DNA of 64,000 bases from Rhodovulum sp. (GTDB lineage: Bacteria; Pseudomonadota; Alphaproteobacteria; Rhodobacterales; Rhodobacteraceae). Of the stretch, positions 1 to 8,817 are shown one piece after another. Every line of letters starts with the position of its first letter. Within the stretch, counting starts at the first letter, position 1. The notes under the pieces are model-generated. The model was not told the origin of the DNA, made no database searches, and saw only the letters and a program-made list of their open reading frames with translations. A program made the translations under genes and the position numbers. Location: NCBI GenBank assembly GCA_020637615.1, contig JACKKC010000002.1, positions 124,001 to 188,000 of the forward strand, written 5' to 3'.

Positions 1-321
1 GCAATGCTCCTGACCCGGGCGCAGACCGGTGGCCGGACGCGCGGCGGCGGCGCGAGGAAGCGGCCGCCGTTGGCTCACGAAGCGGGTGCCCCCGAATCCG
101 CGGCGGGGTGGACGGAAGCGCCGGGACAAGGGTTGCGATTTCCCTAACGAAATCAGATATGCAACTGATTTTACATGGAAAACAAGCCGGTTTCAGCGTG
201 AAACGCCGGCCGGGAACGACGGCATTGTCGGCGGCCGCCCCGTCAACCAAGATGGCTCAAGCCCGTGCGCCGCCGTCGATTCGGGCAGCAAGGGTCGCCG
301 GCCGGCCGCATGGGGAGGGAA
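1..321. other. Leader region before the sugar operon
   Basis: No complete gene is visible. On the + strand one frame is open from base 1 to a TAA at 142-144 with GC-rich third positions in its first half, so it could be the last ~47 codons of an upstream permease gene, but I recognise no family in it. The remainder up to the ATG at 322 is leader sequence and holds the palindrome listed at 150-171. Confidence 0.4.
150..171. promoter_or_regulatory. Palindrome upstream of sugar operon
   Basis: AAATCAG (150-156) is a perfect inverted repeat of CTGATTT (165-171) with an 8-base spacer, in a locally AT-rich patch about 150 bases before the first gene of the sugar operon. The size and position fit an operator for a sugar-responsive repressor, but no regulator gene is adjacent, so this is inference. 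Confidence 0.35.
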
Positions 322-1371
322 ATGGCGAGGGTCACGGTCAGCGGGCTCCGGAAATCCTACGGCGCGACCGAGGTGATCCATGGCGTCGACGTGGAGATCG
401 CCGACGGCGAATTCGCGGTGCTGGTCGGGCCCTCGGGCTGCGGCAAGTCGACGCTCCTGCGCATGGTCGCGGGGCTCGAGGGGGTGACCGCCGGCACGAT
501 CCGGATCGGCGAGCGGGTGGTCAACGGGCTGGCGCCGGGCGAGCGCGACATCGCGATGGTCTTCCAGTCCTATGCGCTCTATCCGCACAAGACCGTGCGC
601 GCCAACATGGGCTTCGCGCTCAAGCTGCGCGGCACGGATCGCGCGGAGATCGCGGAGCGGGTCGACCGGGCGGCGGAGATCCTCGGGCTCACGCCCTATC
701 TCGACCGCTATCCGCGCCAGCTCTCCGGCGGCCAGCGGCAGCGCGTCGCCATGGGGCGGGCGATCGTGCGCGACCCGCAGGTCTTCCTCTTCGACGAGCC
801 GCTCAGCAATCTCGACGCCAAGCTCCGGGTGGCGATGCGCGCCGAGATCAAGGAACTGCACCAGCGGCTGCGCACCACCACGATCTTCGTGACCCACGAC
901 CAGATCGAGGCGATGACCATGGCCGACACGATCGTGGTCATGCAGGCGGGCCGGATCGAGCAGATCGGCGCGCCGCTCGAGCTCTACGAGCGGCCGCGCA
1001 ACCGCTTCGTCGCCGAATTCATCGGCTCGCCGGCGATGAACCTGCTGCCGGGGGTGCTCGGGCCCGAAGGCGTCGCGGTCGAGGGCGAGACGCTGCCGCT
1101 CGCCGCGGCGGGCGCGGCGGCGCCGGGGGCCGAGGTCGTCTACGGCATCCGGCCGGAGCATCTGGAACTGGCGGAGACCGGATTTCCGGCGACGGTGCGG
1201 GTGGTTGAGCCGACCGGCTCGGAAACGCTCACCTATCTTCGCTTCGGCGCGCGCGAGATCGTTGCGGTCTTCCGCGACCACCATGCCCTGCGTCCGGGCG
1301 ACAGGGTGCATCTGCGGCCGCGGCCGGAGCGGGTGCATCTCTTCGATCCCGGCTCCGGGCTCAGGCTTTGA
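322..1371 (+). CDS. ABC sugar transporter ATP-binding protein, MalK/UgpC family
   Basis: Cytoplasmic ATPase expected to drive carbohydrate import with permease and binding-protein partners that are not in the window. The 349 residues show Walker A GPSGCGKST (36-44), the signature LSGGQRQRV (from about 134), Walker B with DEPLSNLDA, the switch His in VTHDQ, and a C-terminal ~110-residue TOBE-type regulatory domain typical of MalK/UgpC. The ATG at 322 follows a GGAGG-like site; an in-frame ATG at 310 is an alternative. It heads a run of SGNH hydrolase, FucU-type mutarotase and ribokinase genes, so a pentose or deoxy sugar is the likely cargo. The exact sugar is inference. Confidence 0.93.
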   Translation: MARVTVSGLRKSYGATEVIHGVDVEIADGEFAVLVGPSGCGKSTLLRMVAGLEGVTAGTIRIGERVVNGLAPGERDIAMVFQSYALYPHKTVRANMGFALKLRGTDRAEIAERVDRAAEILGLTPYLDRYPRQLSGGQRQRVAMGRAIVRDPQVFLFDEPLSNLDAKLRVAMRAEIKELHQRLRTTTIFVTHDQIEAMTMADTIVVMQAGRIEQIGAPLELYERPRNRFVAEFIGSPAMNLLPGVLGPEGVAVEGETLPLAAAGAAAPGAEVVYGIRPEHLELAETGFPATVRVVEPTGSETLTYLRFGAREIVAVFRDHHALRPGDRVHLRPRPERVHLFDPGSGLRL

Positions 1372-1382
1372 CGGGGAGAGCG

Positions 1383-2021
1383 ATGCGCGAGCGAACGATA
1401 CTCTGCTACGGCGACAGCAACACCCACGGCACCATGCCGATGGAGACGCTCGACGTGATGGGACGGTTCGGGCGGGCGGAACGCTGGCCGGGGGTGCTGG
1501 CCGCCGGGCTCGGTGCCGGATTCCACGTGATCGAGGAGGGGCTGCCGGGCCGCACCACCGTGCATCCCGATCCGGTGTCGGGGGTGCACAAGAACGGGCT
1601 CGCGGTGCTGCCGGCGGTGCTGGAGAGCCACGCGCCCGTCGATCTGGTGGTGCTGATGCTCGGCACCAACGACCTCAAGCACCGCTTCCAGGCGCCGCCG
1701 GTGGAGATCGCGGAATCGGCCGCACAGCTGGTGCTGGCGATCCGCCACAGCGAGGCCGGGCCCGAGGAGCGCGCGCCGGAGGTGCTGCTGGTCTGCCCGC
1801 CGCCGGTGCTGGAGGCGGGGTGCCTCGAGGAGATCTTCGAGGGCGGGGCGGCGAAATCGCATCGGCTCGCGGGCTATTACGCCGCGATGGCGGAACGGCT
1901 CGGGGTGCGGTTCCTCGACGCCGGCAGGGTCATCGTCTCGAGCCCGCTCGACGGGGTGCATTTCGACGCGGCCCAGCACGCGCGGCTCGGATCGGCCGTC
2001 GCGCAGGCGATCCGCGACTGA
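1383..2021 (+). CDS. SGNH/GDSL-family hydrolase (arylesterase-like)
   Basis: Predicted 212-residue cytoplasmic serine ester hydrolase. Block I is GDSN with the nucleophile at Ser12, block III is GTND at 94-97, and block V is DGVH with Asp190 and His193, so the full catalytic set is present. No signal peptide. A GGGGAGAG ribosome site precedes the ATG at 1383, 12 bases after the ATPase gene. Lying between a sugar-transporter ATPase and a mutarotase, it may remove acyl groups from an imported sugar; that role is inferred from context only. Family assignment is firm, substrate unknown. Confidence 0.85.
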   Translation: MRERTILCYGDSNTHGTMPMETLDVMGRFGRAERWPGVLAAGLGAGFHVIEEGLPGRTTVHPDPVSGVHKNGLAVLPAVLESHAPVDLVVLMLGTNDLKHRFQAPPVEIAESAAQLVLAIRHSEAGPEERAPEVLLVCPPPVLEAGCLEEIFEGGAAKSHRLAGYYAAMAERLGVRFLDAGRVIVSSPLDGVHFDAAQHARLGSAVAQAIRD

Positions 2022-2040
2022 AGCGGCAAGGGAGGACGCC

Positions 2041-2490
2041 ATGCTCAAGGGAATCGACCCGCTCCTGAACGCCGAGGTGCTGCAGGCGCTGCGCGCCATG
2101 GGCCACGGCGACGATCTGGTGATCGCGGACACCAATTTCCCGGCCCAGTCGGTGGCCGATCATACGGGTCTCGGCATGCTGCTGCGCATTGACGCGCCGG
2201 CGCCGCGGGTGGTCCGGGCGGTGCTCTCGCTCTATCCGCTCGACGGCTTCGTCGAGGATGCCGCCGCGCGCATGGAGGTCGTCGGCCAGCCCGAGGAGAT
2301 CCCGGCCGTGCAGCGCGAGGTCCAGGCCGAGATCGATGCCGCCGAAGGCAGGCCCTGGCCGATGCTCCCGATCGAGCGCTATGCCTTCTACGAGCGGGCG
2401 AAGGCGGCCTATGCCGTGATCCAGACCGGCGAGCGGCGCTTCTACGGCTGCTTCGCCTTCCGCAAGGGCGTGATTCCACCGGAGGCCTAG
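2041..2490 (+). CDS. fucU: RbsD/FucU-family sugar mutarotase
   Basis: 149-residue protein of the RbsD/FucU fold, which interconverts anomers of an imported monosaccharide before phosphorylation. The N-terminal MGHGDDLVIAD stretch with His22 and Asp30, and the later FYERAKAAYAVIQTGER segment, resemble L-fucose mutarotase FucU more than RbsD. It lies two bases before a ribokinase, where RbsD is usual, so the substrate could be a pentose or a 6-deoxy sugar. Length matches FucU (~140). The symbol reflects similarity by eye. Confidence 0.85.
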   Translation: MLKGIDPLLNAEVLQALRAMGHGDDLVIADTNFPAQSVADHTGLGMLLRIDAPAPRVVRAVLSLYPLDGFVEDAAARMEVVGQPEEIPAVQREVQAEIDAAEGRPWPMLPIERYAFYERAKAAYAVIQTGERRFYGCFAFRKGVIPPEA

Positions 2491-2492
2491 AG

Positions 2493-3422
2493 ATGGACCG
2501 AGCCAACCGCATCATCATCCTCGGGGTCTTCGTGGCCGATACCGCCTATCGCGCCGACCGGGCGCCGCGCATGGGCGAGACGATCCTGGGGCGTTCCTTC
2601 GCGCTCGGACCGGGCGGCAAGGGGTCGAACCAGGCGGTGGCGGCGGCCCGCCTGGGCGCGGAGGTGGGTTTCATCACCCGGCTCGGAGACGATGCCTTCG
2701 CGGAGATCGCCGAGCGGACCTGGGCCGCGGCGGGGGTGCGGCCGCTGGTGACCCGGGATGCCGATAGCTACACCGGGGCGGCCTATATCTTCATCGAGGA
2801 GGGGAGCGGGGACAACGCGATCATCATCTGCCCCGGCGCCGCGGCGCGGATCGCCCCGGCCGACATCGACGCGCGGCGGGCGGAGATCGAGGCCGCCGCG
2901 GTCTTCGTCACCCAGCTCGAACAGCCCCTGGCCGCGGCGGCGCGCGGCTTGCTGGTGGCGCGCGGCGCGGGGGTGACGACGATCCTCAACCCGGCGCCGG
3001 GCCAGCCGCTCCCCGACGAGATCCTCGCGCTCTGCGACTATGTCACGCCGAACGAGACCGAGGCCGAGACGCTGACCGGGGTGCCCGTGGGCGACATCGA
3101 GGGCGCGCGCGCCGCGGCGGCGGCGCTGGTCGCGCGCGGGGCCGGGGCCGCGGTGATCACCCTCGGGGCCAAGGGCGCGCTCTATCACGGGCCGGACCGG
3201 ACGGAGCTGGTGCCCGCGACCTCCGCCGGACCGGTGGTGGAGACGACCGGGGCGGGGGATGCCTTCAACGGCGGGTTCGCCACCGGCCTCGCGCGCGGCA
3301 TGGATCCGGTGGAGGCGATGCGCTTCGGCTGCGCCGTGGCGGCGATCTCGGTGACGCGGCCGGGCACGGCCCCCTCCATGCCGGATCTGGCCGAGGTCGA
3401 GGCGCTGCTGGCGCGGGGCTAG
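2493..3422 (+). CDS. rbsK: Ribokinase (PfkB family)
   Basis: 309-residue PfkB-family kinase expected to phosphorylate ribose or a related sugar at O5 using ATP. The N-terminal substrate motif GGKGSNQAVAAARLG and the C-terminal signature TTGAGDAFNGGF with catalytic Asp256 are present. The ATG at 2493 directly follows the stop of the mutarotase gene, so translation is probably coupled. It is the last gene of the operon and is followed by a hairpin. Ribokinase is the best call; another pentose or deoxyribose kinase is possible. Confidence 0.9.
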   Translation: MDRANRIIILGVFVADTAYRADRAPRMGETILGRSFALGPGGKGSNQAVAAARLGAEVGFITRLGDDAFAEIAERTWAAAGVRPLVTRDADSYTGAAYIFIEEGSGDNAIIICPGAAARIAPADIDARRAEIEAAAVFVTQLEQPLAAAARGLLVARGAGVTTILNPAPGQPLPDEILALCDYVTPNETEAETLTGVPVGDIEGARAAAAALVARGAGAAVITLGAKGALYHGPDRTELVPATSAGPVVETTGAGDAFNGGFATGLARGMDPVEAMRFGCAVAAISVTRPGTAPSMPDLAEVEALLARG

Positions 3423-3756
3423 CCGGGTTTCCGCTTTCCGGCCGGGCCGCGCCGGGCGTGGCGCCGACGGCGGTCGGAATCCGGAATTCCGCCGTCGCGC
3501 TTGTCACTGGCAGCACCGCCCTCCATTACGGTGTCGAAGCGGTGCGCGCGGCGTTCGAGCGGCGCACCGGGACCGGAGTCGAAGACATGGGGCAGCGCTG
3601 CGGGCGCGCCGAGCCTGGGGGAAGAATGCAGCCTGCCGCCGAAAGCTTCGCGCCGTCCCGCCACCGGTCCGAGATCCGCCGAGCGGCCGGGAGCGCCGGG
3701 CCGTTCGGCGGCCGAGGCCGGGCTTCACTCGCGCGGGCGGGGCAGGGGGCGGCGCG
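3423..3756. other. Intergenic region after rbsK
   Basis: No convincing gene. Open frames here lack homologous features and read into the next gene out of frame. It contains the hairpin at 3465-3497. Confidence 0.6.
3465..3497 (+). terminator. Hairpin downstream of rbsK
   Basis: CGACGGCGG (3465-3473) pairs perfectly with CCGCCGTCG (3489-3497) across a 15-base loop, 43 bases after the rbsK stop. There is no T-tract, so it may be a transcript-end stabiliser or a weak terminator. Confidence 0.4.
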
Positions 3757-4329
3757 ATGATCCGGGCCTTCGTGGCCTTGCAGCCGCCGGAGGCGGTGGT
3801 CGGGGCGCTGGTGGCGGCGCAGGCCGGCCTGCCGGAGGGGCGGCCGGTGGCGCGGGAGAATTTGCATCTGACGGTTGCCTTTCTCGGCGAGCATGCGGGG
3901 CCGGTGATCGAGGACGTCCACTACGCGCTCTCCGCGATCCGGCTGCCCCGGTTCGATCTTTCCCTGCGCGGGCTCGACCTGCCGGGCGGCGATCGGGCGA
4001 AGGTGCTGGCCGCCGGGGTCGATCCGGAGCCGAAGCTGCGGCTCCTGCGCGACAAGGTGCTGCAGGCGGCCCGCGGCGCCGGGATCGACTTCCCGCGCGA
4101 GCGATACCTGCCGCATGTAACGCTCGCGCGCTTCAACGCCGGGCTGCGCGGCGAGGCGGCCGAGCGGATGCGCGCCTTCGTCCTCGACGGCGCGGGCTTC
4201 CGGACCGAGCCCTTCGAGGTGGCGGGATTCGCGCTCTGGCGCTCGCATCTGGGACGGTCCGGGCCGATCTACGAGGCGCTGGCCGAATATCCGCTCGCGG
4301 GCGGGAGAGCCGAGGGAGAAGGCCCATGA
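3757..4329 (+). CDS. thpR: RNA 2',3'-cyclic phosphodiesterase (2'-5' RNA ligase family)
   Basis: 190-residue member of the 2H phosphoesterase superfamily, which opens 2',3'-cyclic phosphates on RNA. The two diagnostic HxTx motifs are visible: HLTV at 37-40 and HVTL at 120-123. Length matches ThpR (175-190). The next gene starts inside its stop codon (ATGA overlap at 4326-4329), so the two are co-translated. No signal peptide or membrane segment. Confidence 0.92.
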   Translation: MIRAFVALQPPEAVVGALVAAQAGLPEGRPVARENLHLTVAFLGEHAGPVIEDVHYALSAIRLPRFDLSLRGLDLPGGDRAKVLAAGVDPEPKLRLLRDKVLQAARGAGIDFPRERYLPHVTLARFNAGLRGEAAERMRAFVLDGAGFRTEPFEVAGFALWRSHLGRSGPIYEALAEYPLAGGRAEGEGP

Positions 4330-4772
4330 ACTGGAACGTGCTGGCGGCGCTCGCGGTCGTGAGCGTCGGCGGGGTGGCGGTCGCGGTGCAGGCGCCGGTC
4401 AATTCGGCGCTGAGCCGGGCGATCGGGAACAACCTCTTCGCCGCGACGATCTCCTTCGGCGTGGGCTTCGTGCTGCTGCTGGCGCTCTCGACGGCGCGCG
4501 GGGCCGTGCCCACGCTCGGCGATCTGCGCGCCGCCCCCTGGTGGGCCTGGCTCGGCGGCGTTCTCGGCGCCCTCTATGTCTGGTCGGCGATCTACAGCGT
4601 GCCGAAGCTCGGGGTGGTGACGATGATCGCGACCCTGATCCTCGGCCAGCTGGTGGGGGCCATCGTGCTCGACGCCATCGGCGCCTTCGGCCTGCCGGTC
4701 AAGGAGATCGGCTGGCAGCGCATCCTGGCGATCGTGATGGTTGCGGGCGGGGTGATCCTGTCGCGGCTGTGA
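4326..4772 (+). CDS. DMT-superfamily membrane protein (DUF606/YdcZ type)
   Basis: 148-residue integral membrane protein with about five hydrophobic helices. The pattern of GGVAVAVQAPVNSALSR near residues 15-31 followed by GVLGALYVWSAIY is typical of the small YdcZ/DUF606 half-size drug/metabolite-type transporters. These are thought to work as dimers; substrate unknown. Start overlaps the stop of the upstream thpR gene by four bases. Confidence 0.82.
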   Translation: MNWNVLAALAVVSVGGVAVAVQAPVNSALSRAIGNNLFAATISFGVGFVLLLALSTARGAVPTLGDLRAAPWWAWLGGVLGALYVWSAIYSVPKLGVVTMIATLILGQLVGAIVLDAIGAFGLPVKEIGWQRILAIVMVAGGVILSRL

Positions 4773-5168
4773 CGCGCGTGCCGCGTCAGGTCGGCGGCCT
4801 TCGCCGTCGCCCCTCATCCCGCCCGTGGTCGGGTGTCCCCAGCCCGATCGACCCATGTCGATCGGCGGAAAGGCTGCACCTCCCTCGCCCTGCGTCACGG
4901 CACCGGGCGACCGGACCGGGCGACGCGCCATCGGCGCCTCGCCTTTTCGGTCCGGGGGGAAGGCGGTGCGGGCCGCGCGGGGCGCGGCCTTCCTTCTGTC
5001 CCGAGGCTCGGCCTCGGGCTGCGGTGTCGGTCGGGCGGCGGGGCCGTTGGAACGAACGGCCGCCCCTGCGCGAACACGAGATTCAATCGATGCAGTGAGA
5101 GCCAATGAACCCCGGCCCGCCGGGGACATGCATCTGGAGGGGAAGGCCCTGCCGGCAGGCGCCGCGGC
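4773..5168. other. Intergenic region between convergent genes
   Basis: Lies between a + strand gene and the end of efp on the - strand. No gene recognised. A short perfect hairpin, CCCCGG (5110-5115) with CCGGGG (5120-5125), lies 43 bases past the efp stop and could end efp transcription weakly. Confidence 0.5.
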
Positions 5169-5732
5169 TCAGGCGCGTTCCACGTATTCCATGGTCTCGG
5201 TCGAGACGATCACCGCCTCGCCCTCGCCGACGAAGGGCGGCACCATGATGCGCAGGCCGTTGTCGAGGATCGCCGGCTTGAAGCTGTTGGCGGCGGTCTG
5301 GCCCTTCACCGCGGGCTCGGTCTCGACGATGGTGCAGGTGACCTTGTCGGGCAGCATCGCGTTGAGCGCCTCGTCCTCGTAATACTCGACCTGGATCGTC
5401 ATGCCGTCCTGCAGGAACGGCCGGCGCTCGCCGAAGATGTCGGCGGGGATCGTCACCTGATCGAAGGTGTCGGCATCCATGAAATGCAGCAGCCCGTCGG
5501 ATTCGTAGAGGAACTGCTGATCCTTCTGGTCCAGCCGCACCCGCTCGACCTTGTCGGCGGAGCGAAACCGCTCGTTGAGCTTGCGGCCGTCGCGGAGGTT
5601 CTTCATCTCCACCTGGGCGAAGGCGCCGCCCTTGCCGGGCTTGACGTGGCCGACCTTCACCGCGACCCAGAGCCCGCCGTCGTGGTCGAGGATATAGCCG
5701 GGGCGGATCTCGTTGCCATTGATCTTCGGCAT
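5169..5732 (-). CDS. efp: Translation elongation factor P
   Basis: 187-residue EF-P, which enters the ribosomal E site and relieves stalling at proline runs. KPGKGGAF (31-38) places the modifiable Lys34 exactly as in Escherichia coli EF-P. The three-domain length and the C-terminal GLRIMVPPFV-type OB segment agree. MPKINGNEIRPG gives the start at 5732; an upstream in-frame ATG at 5750 adds six residues and is less likely. Divergent from the helicase gene. No genpP/epmA-type modification gene is seen nearby. Confidence 0.97.
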   Translation of the reverse strand: MPKINGNEIRPGYILDHDGGLWVAVKVGHVKPGKGGAFAQVEMKNLRDGRKLNERFRSADKVERVRLDQKDQQFLYESDGLLHFMDADTFDQVTIPADIFGERRPFLQDGMTIQVEYYEDEALNAMLPDKVTCTIVETEPAVKGQTAANSFKPAILDNGLRIMVPPFVGEGEAVIVSTETMEYVERA

Positions 5733-5911
5733 GGGATTTGTCCAATCCATTCATCTGTTTGAAAGTCACGCGTGCTATAGAACTATGCTCGAGCGCTGGC
5801 AACTGTCGGCGTCGGCGCCGGTTCCTCCGCGGATCGCGCCTCGTGCAGACGATCCGGTCCGCCGGAAGGCCCGGCGGCGGGCCCCGCGGCCCGGCATCCG
5901 GGAAGTGTATC

Positions 5912-7216
5912 ATGTCATCGAGTTCCGGGCTTCCGCCCGCCCCGCTCGCGCGCAATCTCGCCGCGCGCGGCTTTTCCAGTCTCACATCCGTGCAGTCCGC
6001 CGTGCTGGAGGCGATGCCGCAGCCGGGCGACCTGCTCGTCTGCGCGCCGACCGGCTCGGGCAAGACCCTGGCCTTCGGCATCGCCATCGCCGCGCGCCTG
6101 CTCGGTCACGCGGGCGAGGTCGTTCCGGGCGAGGCCCCGCGCGCGCTCGTTGTGGTGCCGACGCGCGACCTCGCTGCACAAGTCCACCGCGAGTTCCTCT
6201 GGCTCTTCGCGGGCACCGGGGCGCGGATCGCCTGCTGCACCGGCGGCACCGAGCTGCAGGCCGAGCGGGCGATGCTGGCGGCAGGGGCGGATATGGTGGT
6301 GGGGACACCGGGGCGGCTGCGCGACCATGTGGAGGCCGGCGCGCTGCGGCTCGGAGAGGTGGGCCTCCTTGTGCTCGACGAGGCCGACGACCTGCTGACG
6401 AAGGGTTTTCGCCCCGACCTCGACCGCATCCTGGCCGCGCTGCCGCGGGAGCGGCGGCTGCTCCTCTTCTCCGCGACGATGCCGCCGCGGGCCGAGGAAC
6501 TGGCGCGGCGCCTTTGCGCTGGCGCGCGCATGGTGGCGGTGCACGACGCGGACGGAGCCCCGGGCGGGGTGGCGCTCCAGGGCGTGACGGTGCCGCCCGG
6601 GTCGGAGCGGGCGGTGATCGCGCGCCTCCTGCGCTATCATGCGGCGGGGGCGGCGCTGGTCTTCTGCCCGCGCCGCGCGGCGGTGACCGAGCTCGCCGAC
6701 TGGCTCGCGGGCCGCGGGTTCCGGATTGTCAGCCTCTCGGGCGCGCTGTCGCGCGCCGAGCGCGAGGCGGCCCTCGCCGGGCTGCGCGCGGGCAGCGTGC
6801 CCGTCTGCGTCGCGACCGATCTCGCCGCCCGCGGCCTCGACCTGCCGAATGTCGATCTGGTGATCCATGCCGGCATGCCGCAATCCCCCGAGGCGCTGCT
6901 GCACCGCTGCGGCCGGACCGGCCGGGCCGGGCGCAGCGGGCTCGCGATCCTCGTGGTCGGCGCGGCGGAGCGTGCGAAGGCGGAGCGCTTCGCGCGTCGC
7001 GCGGGGCTCGCCCTGGAGTGGAGGGACGCGCCCGACGAGGCCGCGCTGCTCGCGCGCGACCACGAACGCATGCTGAAGGACCCGGCGCTCGGCCCGGCAG
7101 GGCCCGCCGATCATGCGGGCATCATCGCCCGGCTCATCGCGGCGCATTCGCCCGAGGCGCTGGCCCGGGCCTATGCCAGGCTCTGGCGCGCGTTGCGCCC
7201 CGTCCTGCCGATCTGA
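5912..7216 (+). CDS. DEAD-box ATP-dependent RNA helicase
   Basis: 434-residue helicase for RNA remodelling in the cytoplasm. Visible motifs in order: Q-motif region FSSLTSVQSAVL (21-32), Walker A APTGSGKT (45-52), PTRDL, TPGRL, DEAD at 156-159, SAT at 187-189, and in domain 2 ATDLAARGLDLP and HRCGRTGRAG. The ATG at 5912 follows a GGGAAG site; the open frame extends upstream, but that part is not helicase-like and overlaps the efp promoter side. It has a short C-terminal tail without an obvious extra RNA-binding domain. Confidence 0.93.
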   Translation: MSSSSGLPPAPLARNLAARGFSSLTSVQSAVLEAMPQPGDLLVCAPTGSGKTLAFGIAIAARLLGHAGEVVPGEAPRALVVVPTRDLAAQVHREFLWLFAGTGARIACCTGGTELQAERAMLAAGADMVVGTPGRLRDHVEAGALRLGEVGLLVLDEADDLLTKGFRPDLDRILAALPRERRLLLFSATMPPRAEELARRLCAGARMVAVHDADGAPGGVALQGVTVPPGSERAVIARLLRYHAAGAALVFCPRRAAVTELADWLAGRGFRIVSLSGALSRAEREAALAGLRAGSVPVCVATDLAARGLDLPNVDLVIHAGMPQSPEALLHRCGRTGRAGRSGLAILVVGAAERAKAERFARRAGLALEWRDAPDEAALLARDHERMLKDPALGPAGPADHAGIIARLIAAHSPEALARAYARLWRALRPVLPI

Positions 7217-7290
7217 GGTTTCACCCTCTGCGCCCCTTGCGCCGCTCCCCGCGACGGGCTTTGCTCGGTCAAACGAGCAACGGAAGGCGC

Positions 7291-8541
7291 ATGGGGTATT
7301 CGGCCTGGCAGATCCTTCGGAACGCGCTGGCGGGCGACCGGCACTGGCGCCCGGTCTGGCGCGACCCGACGCCGAAGCCCGCCTATGACGTGATTGTCAT
7401 CGGCGGCGGCGGGCACGGGCTCGCCACCGCCTATTACCTCGCGAAGAATCACGGGATCCGCGATGTCGCCGTGCTGGAACGCGGCTGGCTCGGCAGCGGC
7501 AATATCGGCCGCAACACGACGATCGTGCGGGCAAACTATCTGCTCCCGGGGAATTCGGAATTCTACTCGCATTCGCTGAAGCTCTGGGAGGGGCTGGAGC
7601 GCGAGCTGAACTACAACGTGATGATGTCGCAGCGCGGCATCCTGAACCTCTGCCATTCCGACCCGCAGTTCGACGCCTTCGCCCGGCGCGGCAACGCCAT
7701 GCGCTTCCAGGGCGACGATGCGGAGCTGCTGACCCGCGACGAGGTCCGGGCCCATGCGCCCTTCCTCAATTTCGACGACGCGCGCTTTCCGATCCGGGGC
7801 GGCCTGCTGCACCGGCGCGGCGGCACCGCGCGCCACGACGCCGTCGCCTGGGGTTTCGCGCGGGGCGCGGATGCGCGCGGGGTGGATCTGATCCAGAACT
7901 GTGAGGTCACCGGCTTCCGCATCGAGGGCGGCCGGGTCCGCGGCGTGGAGACCTCGCGCGGCTACATCGCCGCGAGGAAGGTCGGGATGGCGGTGGCCGG
8001 CCGGTCGAGCCAGGTCGGCGCCATGGCCGGGCTGCGGCTGCCGATCGAGAGCCATGTGCTGCAGGCCTTCGTGACCGAGGGGCTGAAGCCGGTGCTCCCG
8101 GGCGTCATCTCCTTCGGCATGGGCCATTTCTACATCAGCCAGTCGGACAAGGGCGGGCTGGTCTTCGGCGGCGACCTCGACTTCTACAATTCCTATGCCG
8201 CGCGGGGAAACCTGCCCATGGTCGAGCATGTGATGGAGGCCGGCATGGCGCTGATGCCGATGATCGGCCGGGCGCGGGTCCTGCGCAACTGGGGCGGGAT
8301 CATGGACATGACCTCGGACGGCTCGCCGATCATCGACCGCACGCCGGTCGACGGGCTCTTCTTCAACGGCGGCTGGTGCTACGGCGGCTTCAAGGCCACG
8401 CCGGCCTCGGGCTGGTGCTTCGCGCATCTGATCGCGACCGGCACGCCGCATCCGGCGGCCGCGCGCCTGCGCCTGGACCGCTTCGCCAGCGGGCGGGTGC
8501 TGGACGAGGAGGGGACCGGTGCCCAGCACAACCTCCACTGA
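7291..8541 (+). CDS. soxB: Sarcosine oxidase subunit beta
   Basis: 416-residue beta subunit of heterotetrameric sarcosine oxidase, carrying the flavin site where sarcosine is oxidised. The FAD-binding VIGGGGHGLATAYY is at about 37-49. ARHDAVAWG contains His182, matching the His to which FMN is covalently attached in this family. The start at 7291 follows GGAAGG. It is the first gene of soxB-D-A-G, which turns sarcosine and tetrahydrofolate into glycine, methylene-THF and hydrogen peroxide. Its stop abuts the stop of an antisense lipoprotein gene. Confidence 0.95.
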   Translation: MGYSAWQILRNALAGDRHWRPVWRDPTPKPAYDVIVIGGGGHGLATAYYLAKNHGIRDVAVLERGWLGSGNIGRNTTIVRANYLLPGNSEFYSHSLKLWEGLERELNYNVMMSQRGILNLCHSDPQFDAFARRGNAMRFQGDDAELLTRDEVRAHAPFLNFDDARFPIRGGLLHRRGGTARHDAVAWGFARGADARGVDLIQNCEVTGFRIEGGRVRGVETSRGYIAARKVGMAVAGRSSQVGAMAGLRLPIESHVLQAFVTEGLKPVLPGVISFGMGHFYISQSDKGGLVFGGDLDFYNSYAARGNLPMVEHVMEAGMALMPMIGRARVLRNWGGIMDMTSDGSPIIDRTPVDGLFFNGGWCYGGFKATPASGWCFAHLIATGTPHPAAARLRLDRFASGRVLDEEGTGAQHNLH

Positions 8542-8721
8542 TCATTCGGTCGCCACCCCGACCGCCGCGCCGGCGCCGGCGCCGAGCAGCGGCGCGCCGG
8601 CGACGAGGCCGGCCCCGCCGCCGATCAGGGCGCCCGTGGCGGCGCGTTTCTCCGTGGTTTCGCCGCAGGCCGCGACGAAAAGAAGGATTGCCGCGAGCGC
8701 GGCGAAGGCGAGCTTGCTCAT
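8542..8721 (-). CDS. Small glycine-zipper lipoprotein
   Basis: 59-residue protein on the opposite strand inside the sox operon. MSKLAFAALAAILLFVAACG is a lipoprotein signal with lipobox VAAC (Cys19). The rest contains TGALIGGGAGLVAGA and GAGAGAAVG, a glycine-zipper membrane-associated pattern like that of YMGG/Gly-zipper lipoproteins. Likely attached to the inner face of the outer membrane. GGGAGCG precedes the ATG. The soxB-soxD gap (8542-8817) exactly accommodates it. It is short, but the lipobox plus zipper make it credible. Function unknown. Confidence 0.75.
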   Translation of the reverse strand: MSKLAFAALAAILLFVAACGETTEKRAATGALIGGGAGLVAGAPLLGAGAGAAVGVATE

Positions 8722-8817
8722 GATGACGCTCCCTTGCTTTTCGAACTGCCCCGGGACAACGCGCGAGCAGGGCGTTTGGCTCCCCCGCAATGCTGGGTGC
8801 GCGGAAAGGCTCCACCC

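Noticed and set aside
3501..4325. Upstream extension of the small DMT protein as a long open frame from 3501
   Set aside because: The extension is the thpR gene read in another frame; the membrane protein begins at the overlapping ATG 4326.
5759..5786. Promoter TTGAAA-N16-AACTAT for the helicase gene
   Set aside because: The -10 match is poor and alternatives exist in the same AT-rich leader, so it was not listed as a feature.
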